Assembly (NCBI GenBank): GCA_023380575.1
Contig: JAMCRM010000326.1
Coordinates: 1-6,611 of the forward strand
Length of the DNA stretch: 6,611 nucleotides
Direction of reading: 5' to 3'
From: Acidobacteriota bacterium
GTDB taxonomy: Bacteria; Acidobacteriota; Terriglobia; Bryobacterales; Bryobacteraceae
The notes beneath the pieces are model-generated. The model had not been told where the DNA came from. It was given only the letters and a program-made list of their open reading frames with translations, and searched no databases. Shown here piece after piece: positions 1 to 4,609 of the stretch (its first letter is position 1; the number at the start of each line of letters is the position of its first letter). The position numbers were made by a program, and so were the translations under genes.

Positions 1-652
1 CTAGTTCCATCGAAAGGCAGCGGATCGCCGAACCGGTGAACTCGAAGACGCACCCCGTCCCACCGCCCACGCCGATGCGTGCAATCAATGCCAGAATAAT
101 GTCCTTCGCGGTCACTCCGGGCCGGAGTGTTCCCTCCACGCGCACCTGAAAAGTCCTGGACTTCCGCTGCAGCAGGCACTGTGTCGCGAGCACGTGCTCC
201 ACTTCGCTCGTGCCGATTCCGAAAGCCAGCGCTCCAAAAGCGCCATGGGTGGCGGTGTGGCTGTCGCCGCAGACCACCGTCATGCCCGGCTGCGTGAAGC
301 CCTGCTCCGGGCCGATCACGTGCACGATGCCCTGAGGTTTGCTATGGGTGCCGTAGCAGGGAATGCCGAACTCCTTGCAGTTGGCTTCGAGTTGCTGGAG
401 TTGCCTGGCCGCGATTTCATCCGCGATCGGCAGGCTGGGGTCCGTGGTGGGAATGCTGTGGTCGGCCGTGGCGACGGTCCGGTCGGGGCGCCGCACTTTC
501 AGACCGCGCTCCCGCAATCCCTGGAAAGCCTGCGGCGACGTCACTTCGTGCACCAAGTGCAGGTCGATGTACAGCAGCGTGGGAGCGCCCGGCTGCTCGT
601 GAACCACGTGTGAATCCCACACTTTCTCAATGATGGTACGGGGGTTGCTCAT
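1..652 (-). CDS. leuC: 3-isopropylmalate dehydratase large subunit, N-terminal 217 residues (cut by window edge)
   Basis: Large subunit of isopropylmalate isomerase, which with LeuD converts 2-isopropylmalate to 3-isopropylmalate in cytosolic leucine synthesis. The visible part matches LeuC end to end: '[11 protein letters not shown]' at residues 7-17, '[18 protein letters not shown]' at 26-43, 'DHSIPT' at 65-70, and the conserved block starting '[19 protein letters not shown]' at 129-147 followed by '[11 protein letters not shown]'. The [4Fe-4S]-ligating cysteines lie in the C-terminal half, beyond the window. The ATG at 652 is preceded two codons upstream by an in-frame TAA, so no longer start exists. 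It gives the usual LeuC N-terminus. No clear Shine-Dalgarno sequence precedes it: the nearest purine run (GGGGGTGA) sits mostly in a hairpin stem about 18 bases away. It is third in the operon after leuA and leuB. An aconitase-family paralogue is unlikely given the neighbours. Confidence 0.96.
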   Translation of the reverse strand, partial: MSNPRTIIEKVWDSHVVHEQPGAPTLLYIDLHLVHEVTSPQAFQGLRERGLKVRRPDRTVATADHSIPTTDPSLPIADEIAARQLQQLEANCKEFGIPCYGTHSKPQGIVHVIGPEQGFTQPGMTVVCGDSHTATHGAFGALAFGIGTSEVEHVLATQCLLQRKSRTFQVRVEGTLRPGVTAKDIILALIARIGVGGGTGCVFEFTGSAIRCLSMEL

Positions 653-759
653 AAGTTAAGATACTGTTCACCCCCGAGACGCCGAGCGTCTCGGGGGGTT
701 TAGCCTCATCTACCAGTTTACTGAGGATGGGATGAACCCGAAACCGGTAAGTTCCGGGC
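653..759 (-). other. Structured leuB-leuC spacer
   Basis: This 107-base gap sits in an operon whose preceding genes overlap. Besides the strong hairpin at 671-697 it holds two weaker stems. One is a 7-bp stem with a G-U pair at 737-743/752-758 (8-base loop), immediately after the leuB stop. The other is a 5-bp stem at 704-708/722-726 (13-base loop). No convincing promoter, small ORF or known riboswitch is visible. I cannot tell whether the three stems form one functional element. Confidence 0.4.
671..697 (-). promoter_or_regulatory. Perfect 12-bp hairpin between leuB and leuC
   Basis: On the leu mRNA the sequence CCCCCGAGACGC, a 3-base loop, then GCGTCTCGGGGG forms a perfect, GC-rich 12-bp stem, ending about 18 bases before the leuC ATG. 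No T-run follows on the minus strand, so it is not a standard intrinsic terminator. Possible roles are an mRNA processing or stability barrier that changes the leuAB to leuCD ratio, a weak attenuator, or control of leuC initiation. The structure is read directly from the sequence. Its function is inferred. Confidence 0.6.
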
Positions 760-1845
760 TCATCCGATCGCGGCGCAAACGGCTTCACCAACCTGTTCGG
801 TGGTGGCCGGCGCGCCCGAAGGCCTCAGGTCCGCGGTCACTCTACCACTCCCCAGGACCGCTTCCATGGCCGTGTTTACCGCGGCGGCCTCTTCCTTCAA
901 ACCAAAACTGTATTCCAGCATGGCCGCCACCGAGCCGATGGCGCCCAGCGGATTCGCCTTGCTCTGCCCCGCAATGTCCGGAGCGGAACCGTGGACCGGC
1001 TCGTACAATCCAACCCATGCGCCGGAAGGCTTGCGGTCCCCAATGGAGGCCGAAGGCAGCATGCCGATGGAGCCGGCCAGCACCGCGCCTTCATCGCTGA
1101 GGATGTCGCCGAACAGGTTCTCGGTCAGAACCACGTCGAACCTGCGCGGATTCAATACCAACTGCATGGCGCAGTTGTCCACCAGGATGTGTTCGAGCGC
1201 GATGTCCGGAAACTCCCGCGCCACTTCCACCACTACCTTGCGCCAGAGCTGCGAGTTCTCGAGCACGTTCGATTTGTCCACCGAGGTGACCTTCTTGCGG
1301 CGCCCCCGCGCCAGGTGAAACGCCATGCGGGTCACGCGCTCGATCTCGGCGCGCGTGTACTTCATGGTATTCACCGCGTACTCTTCGCAGCCCTCGCCGA
1401 AGATGCCGCGCGGCGTGCCATAATACATGCCGCCGGTCAACTCGCGGACAATAATCATGTCCGTGCCTTCGACCAGGTGATTCTTTAAGGGCGAGGAATC
1501 GAGCAGCGAGGCATATGCCCGCACCGGCCGCAGGTTTGCATAGACGCCGAGCGTCTTGCGAATACCCAGCAGGCCCTTCTCGGGCCGCTTTTCCGGAGGA
1601 GCGTTATCGAACTCCGGCAATCCCACCGCGCCCATCAACGTGGCGTCGGCGGCAAGCGCAAGTCGCGCCGTCTCCTCGGGAAACGGCGTGCCCGTCTTGT
1701 GAATGGCGATTCCGCCCAATAATCCTTCCGTCAGGGTCAAAGAGTGATTCCAATGCCGCGCCACGTGACGCAGAACACGGACCGCCTCGACCGTGACCTC
1801 ATTACCGATCCCGTCTCCGGGAAGCACTAAAATTTTAAGGTCCAT
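760..1845 (-). CDS. leuB: 3-isopropylmalate dehydrogenase
   Basis: Oxidises and decarboxylates 3-isopropylmalate with NAD to 2-oxoisocaproate, the last leucine-specific step before transamination. At 361 residues it has the normal family length. Visible motifs are 'LPGDGIG' (8-14), the substrate arginines R96, R106 and R134, 'VRELTGGMYYG' (133-143) with catalytic Y141, catalytic K191, and metal-binding D223, D247 and D251 ('GDILSDE'). The NAD-binding stretch 'YEPVHGSAPDIAG' is at 281-293. Spacing of these residues fits the Thermus LeuB numbering with a shift of 2 to 6. The 'RELTGG' loop is typical of LeuB; isocitrate and homoisocitrate dehydrogenases usually differ there. The ATG shares one base with the leuA stop (TAATG), so translational coupling is likely. 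A weak GGCGGA lies 3 bases before the start. Confidence 0.97.
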   Translation of the reverse strand: MDLKILVLPGDGIGNEVTVEAVRVLRHVARHWNHSLTLTEGLLGGIAIHKTGTPFPEETARLALAADATLMGAVGLPEFDNAPPEKRPEKGLLGIRKTLGVYANLRPVRAYASLLDSSPLKNHLVEGTDMIIVRELTGGMYYGTPRGIFGEGCEEYAVNTMKYTRAEIERVTRMAFHLARGRRKKVTSVDKSNVLENSQLWRKVVVEVAREFPDIALEHILVDNCAMQLVLNPRRFDVVLTENLFGDILSDEGAVLAGSIGMLPSASIGDRKPSGAWVGLYEPVHGSAPDIAGQSKANPLGAIGSVAAMLEYSFGLKEEAAAVNTAMEAVLGSGRVTADLRPSGAPATTEQVGEAVCAAIG

Positions 1846-3014
1846 TAATCCGCCACAACCCGTTCCGCTTTTTGACCCTCGTGAATCAGGGCAACAATCT
1901 CTTCATCCAGCACGCCCTTCTTGCGGTCCGCGAGCGCCGTGAATCTGCGATACAGGTCGTCCAACTCCTGCCTGTTCAGTTCCAGTCCGAGCTCCGCGCA
2001 CCGTTTGTGCAGAGCGTGCCGGCCGCTGTGCTTCCCGAGCACCAGTTTGCTCTCGGGTACGCCCACGCTCTTCGGGTCGATGATCTCGTACGTGGTCCTG
2101 TTCTTTAAGTATCCATCCTGGTGGATGCCCGCTTCATGCGCGAAGGCGTTCCGTCCCACGATGGCCTTGTTCGGCTGCGCGCCGAAACTGATGATCGAAC
2201 TCAGCATCTGGCTGGCCGGGTAAAGGTGCTCGCTCTGGATCGCCGTGTGATACGGCAAACGGTCGTGGCGGGTCTTGAACGCCATCACAACCTCTTCGAG
2301 CGAACAATTCCCGGCCCGCTCGCCGATGCCGTTGATCGTACACTCGATCTGCCGCGCTCCGGCCTGCACCGCCGCGATGGAATTAGCGACAGCCAACCCC
2401 AGATCGTCGTGGCAATGCACGCTCACGATGGCGCGATCGCCCAGCGCCTTGGCAACGCGGCCGATGATCTCGCCATATTCCTCGGGCACCGAATAGCCCA
2501 CTGTGTCGGGAATGTTCACGGTCCGGGCGCCGGCGGCTACCACCGCTTTCGAGACCGCTTCCAGATAATCGGGATCCGTCCGCGCGCCGTCTTCAGCCGA
2601 AAACTCCACGTCGTCCACATACCTGCGCGCCAACTCCACTGCCGCCGCTGCTTCTTCGAGCACCTGTTCCCGCGACTTTTTGAGTTTGAATTTCAGGTGG
2701 ATTTCGCTTGTCGCGATGAAGGTATGGATGCGCGGCCGCTTGGCGTTCTCGAGCGAACGGGCGGCGCGCTCCACATCCATCGCGCAGGAACGGGCCAAGG
2801 CTGCCACCTGAGTCCACGGAAACTCGCTGCTGATGGCGCACACCGCTTCGAAATCGCCTTCCGAGGCGATGGGAAAGCCGGCCTCCAGGGTGTCTACCCC
2901 TAAGTCCACAAGCTTGCGCGCCAGGCGGAGTTTCTCCGGGACAGTCATGCTGCATCCGGGCGACTGCTCGCCGTCCCGCAGAGTGGTATCGAAAATGTAT
3001 ACTCGGTCGCTCAT
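1845..3014 (-). CDS. leuA: 2-isopropylmalate synthase, short form without regulatory domain
   Basis: Condenses acetyl-CoA with 2-oxoisovalerate, the committed leucine step. It has 389 residues. The TIM-barrel catalytic domain covers about 1-285, with '[13 protein letters not shown]' (8-20, R13 and D14 at the active site), '[14 protein letters not shown]' (199-212, metal ligands H200 and H202) and '[11 protein letters not shown]' (231-241). The connecting subdomains follow, with 'HEAGIHQDG' (293-301) and '[10 protein letters not shown]' (326-335). The protein stops 13 residues after '[12 protein letters not shown]', where the leucine-binding C-terminal domain of classical LeuA (about 500-520 residues) would start. 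I chose the ATG at 3014 because the product then begins directly before the conserved core and has GTGGAACT about 6 bases upstream. The ATG at 3089 would only add 25 unconserved residues running through the promoter. Citramalate or homocitrate synthase are alternatives, but leuB and leuC downstream favour leucine. Confidence 0.95.
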   Translation of the reverse strand: MSDRVYIFDTTLRDGEQSPGCSMTVPEKLRLARKLVDLGVDTLEAGFPIASEGDFEAVCAISSEFPWTQVAALARSCAMDVERAARSLENAKRPRIHTFIATSEIHLKFKLKKSREQVLEEAAAAVELARRYVDDVEFSAEDGARTDPDYLEAVSKAVVAAGARTVNIPDTVGYSVPEEYGEIIGRVAKALGDRAIVSVHCHDDLGLAVANSIAAVQAGARQIECTINGIGERAGNCSLEEVVMAFKTRHDRLPYHTAIQSEHLYPASQMLSSIISFGAQPNKAIVGRNAFAHEAGIHQDGYLKNRTTYEIIDPKSVGVPESKLVLGKHSGRHALHKRCAELGLELNRQELDDLYRRFTALADRKKGVLDEEIVALIHEGQKAERVVAD

Positions 3015-3036
3015 AGTAGTTCCACTCGAAGGCCCT

Positions 3037-3065
3037 ATTATCTCCGGGTACTCCGGATTTCGCAA
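3037..3065 (-). promoter_or_regulatory. Predicted sigma70-type promoter of leuABC
   Basis: On the minus strand TTGCGA (-35, at 3060-3065) is followed by exactly 17 bases and GATAAT (-10, at 3037-3042). They match the consensus hexamers at 4 of 6 and 5 of 6 positions. Transcription would start near 3030, leaving a leader of only about 16 bases before the leuA ATG. That leaves no room for a leader-peptide attenuator or T-box, so control probably acts at initiation. Confidence 0.55.
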
Positions 3066-3081
3066 ATTTATAATATTCGCG
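3061..3081. promoter_or_regulatory. Imperfect 21-bp dyad, candidate LysR-type operator
   Basis: The stretch is an imperfect inverted repeat centred on 3071: seven of ten base pairs are symmetric, with outer arms CGC/GCG and an AT-rich middle. It overlaps the -35 of the leuA promoter and fully covers the TATAAT of the divergent promoter, as an operator shared by a LysR regulator and its target often does. It lacks a textbook T-N11-A core at its centre, so the assignment is tentative. Confidence 0.35.
3069..3074 (+). promoter_or_regulatory. Possible -10 element for the LysR-type gene
   Basis: An exact TATAAT on the plus strand would place the transcript start near 3081 and give a leader of about 36 bases. 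No recognisable -35 hexamer lies 16-18 bases upstream, so the promoter would be weak or dependent on a regulator. Another weak candidate is TATCCT at 3100-3105, too close to the start codon for a normal leader. Confidence 0.35.
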
Positions 3082-3116
3082 GTCCACATAAAACTTTGTT
3101 ATCCTGAACAGAGCCA

Positions 3117-3992
3117 ATGGAACTGTACCCTCTCCAGGTTTTCCTCACGGTGGCGAGCGAAAGAAGCTTTTCGCGTGCCGCCGAAAAACTGCTGCGCACG
3201 CAACCGGCGATCTCGCTGGCTTTGCAGCGTCTGGAGAGCGAACTGGGTGAGAAACTGATCGACCGCTCGGCGAAAGGACTGGTCCTGACCGACGCCGGCA
3301 CCGTCGTGCTCGAATACGCCCGGCGTTTCGAGAATCTGCGGCAGGAACTGGAGAATTCCCTGGCCGAACTGCGGGATAATTCCGCCGGCCGCCTCTCCAT
3401 TGGCGCCAATGAATCCACCACGCTTTACCTCCTGCAACACATCGAGTGCTACCGGCATCTTTATCCGAAGGTGAAAGTGCAGGTCCGGCGTAGCCTTTCC
3501 AGCAAAATCCCGGCGGACCTGATCGATGGCAACCTGGAACTAGGGGTGATCAGTTACGACCCCGGCGACGAGCGCCTGGTCTCCGAGGTGATCTATACGG
3601 ATGCCTTGTGTTTCATCGTGTCCCCGAAGCACCGCCTGGCCGGGCGCGAGACGGTTTCGATCGCGGAATTGGGAAAGGAAATTTTCATTGCGCACAACGT
3701 GATTTCGCCTTACCGGGAACTGGTGATCCGGGAATTCCAGCGGCACAAGGTAGCGCTGAACATGGAAGTGGAAATGCCTACGATCGAGACCATCCGCAAG
3801 TTGGTCCAGAACAACCAGGGCGTGGCGTTTCTGCCGCGTATGTGCGTGGAGCAGGACATCGGACAGGGAATCGTCCGCGAGGTCAAGGTCACGGAACTGG
3901 ATGTGGAACGCAAAATCCGGCTGGTCTACCCTGCCCGCAGGGTGCTGAGCCACGCCGCCCGAGCCTTCCTGGAGGTCGTAAAAGGGAGATAA
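3117..3992 (+). CDS. LysR-family transcriptional regulator, divergent to leuA
   Basis: A 291-residue DNA-binding regulator of normal LysR length. The N-terminal winged helix-turn-helix is clear: 'MELYPLQVFLTVASERSFSR' at 1-20 and 'AAEKLLRTQPAISLALQRLE' at 21-40, ending in 'ELGEKLIDRSAKG' at 42-54. A linker helix follows at about 56-86, and a two-lobed periplasmic-binding-like effector domain runs from about 91 ('GRLSIGANES') to the end. No signal peptide or membrane segment is visible. The ATG at 3117 has only a weak AGAG just upstream, but the protein starts exactly where family members do. Divergent placement 102 bases from leuA suggests it controls the leu operon and itself. The ligand is unknown; a leucine-pathway intermediate is a guess. 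It is not recognisably LeuO. The next gene downstream is convergent, so it appears to be transcribed alone. Confidence 0.93.
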   Translation: MELYPLQVFLTVASERSFSRAAEKLLRTQPAISLALQRLESELGEKLIDRSAKGLVLTDAGTVVLEYARRFENLRQELENSLAELRDNSAGRLSIGANESTTLYLLQHIECYRHLYPKVKVQVRRSLSSKIPADLIDGNLELGVISYDPGDERLVSEVIYTDALCFIVSPKHRLAGRETVSIAELGKEIFIAHNVISPYRELVIREFQRHKVALNMEVEMPTIETIRKLVQNNQGVAFLPRMCVEQDIGQGIVREVKVTELDVERKIRLVYPARRVLSHAARAFLEVVKGR

Positions 3993-3999
3993 CCCTCCC
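3984..3999. terminator. Weak stem-loop between convergent genes
   Basis: GGGAG (3984-3988) can pair with CTCCC (3995-3999) across a 6-base loop that includes the LysR stop codon. The gap between the two convergent stop codons is only 11 bases, so a shared bidirectional terminator would be expected here. This stem is short and has no T-run on either strand, hence the low confidence. Confidence 0.2.
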
Positions 4000-4003
4000 C
4001 GGC

Positions 4004-4609
4004 CTACTTCAGCGCGTTTTGCAGCGGAATCTCGAAATAGAACAGCTCTTTGCCGGAGGACGCCTCGCTCAGGCCCGTAATGTACAGGGTGGAGTTGTGC
4101 TGGTAGCCGGTCTGGAAATAGAAGAAGCCGCCGGCGGACTGGCCCGGCGGAAGCATCTTCGCCGCGAAGGCCCGGCCTTCGATTTCCCAGGAATCCAGCG
4201 GATTCTTGCTCTTCTTGACGCGGGGTCCGGTGGGGCCTACCAGGACCTTCGGCCGGTCGGCTCCCTGGACATAGCGCACGTCGCGCGCGGGAATGGCCAC
4301 GGCGCGGCTGCGGTCCGGCGCGACATATTCCACTTTCATGTTTTCCACCCGGATCGTCTGGTCGCTGCCGTTTTGCATCACAATGAGAATTGGCAAAATG
4401 CCGTACTTGTAGGGATTGTTCTTTCCAAACGCGGGCTTAGCCTCTTCATCGGACTGGTAGGCCTGGGCGCCGATGGTGACTTTGGCGTTGGTCTGGTGCG
4501 CCGCATAGCTGGCCGCCGGGCGCATTTCGAATTTGGGGCTCTCCTTGTCCGCCGCAAACGCGACGGCTATACTCATGAAAAGAACCAAACGTTTGCAGTC
4601 AAGACTCAT
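4004..4609 (-). CDS. Exported protein of unknown function, predicted beta-rich
   Basis: A 201-residue protein whose family I do not recognise. The N-terminus looks like a Sec signal peptide: K6 and R7, a hydrophobic core 'LVLFMSIAVAF' (8-18), and an A-F-A site with cleavage expected after A19. No lipobox cysteine is at the cleavage site. The mature part has alternating hydrophobic strands, for example 'ILPILIVMQNGSDQTIRVEN' at 71-90, and 'GGFFYFQTG' (160-168) before a closing 'ELFYFEIPL'. This suggests a periplasmic or surface beta-sandwich domain, an inference from pattern only. The ATG at 4609 is supported by AGAGGA five to six bases upstream. The internal ATG at 4576 would destroy the signal peptide. 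A TAGAAT at 4658-4663 might be its -10, without a visible -35. Its first 35 bases overlap the opposite-strand start of the waaA-lpxK gene. Confidence 0.8.
   Translation of the reverse strand: MSLDCKRLVLFMSIAVAFAADKESPKFEMRPAASYAAHQTNAKVTIGAQAYQSDEEAKPAFGKNNPYKYGILPILIVMQNGSDQTIRVENMKVEYVAPDRSRAVAIPARDVRYVQGADRPKVLVGPTGPRVKKSKNPLDSWEIEGRAFAAKMLPPGQSAGGFFYFQTGYQHNSTLYITGLSEASSGKELFYFEIPLQNALK

Noticed and set aside
653..690. A separate leuC promoter giving a leaderless transcript (TATCTT close to the ATG)
   Set aside because: No -35-like hexamer lies 16-18 bases upstream; that position falls in the GC-rich hairpin. The match is too weak to call.
671..697. The leuB-leuC hairpin as an intrinsic terminator
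   Set aside because: On the minus strand the stem is followed by TGAACAG with no T-run. On the plus strand only GTTTAG follows, and no plus-strand gene ends there.
2121..2903. A 260-codon open frame on the plus strand opposite leuA
   Set aside because: It is a shadow of the leuA reading frame on the other strand, with no start signal or recognisable domain.
3015..3089. A longer leuA starting at the ATG at 3089
   Set aside because: The extra 25 residues are not LeuA-like, and the stretch holds the predicted leuA promoter. The ATG at 3014 lies just before the conserved core.
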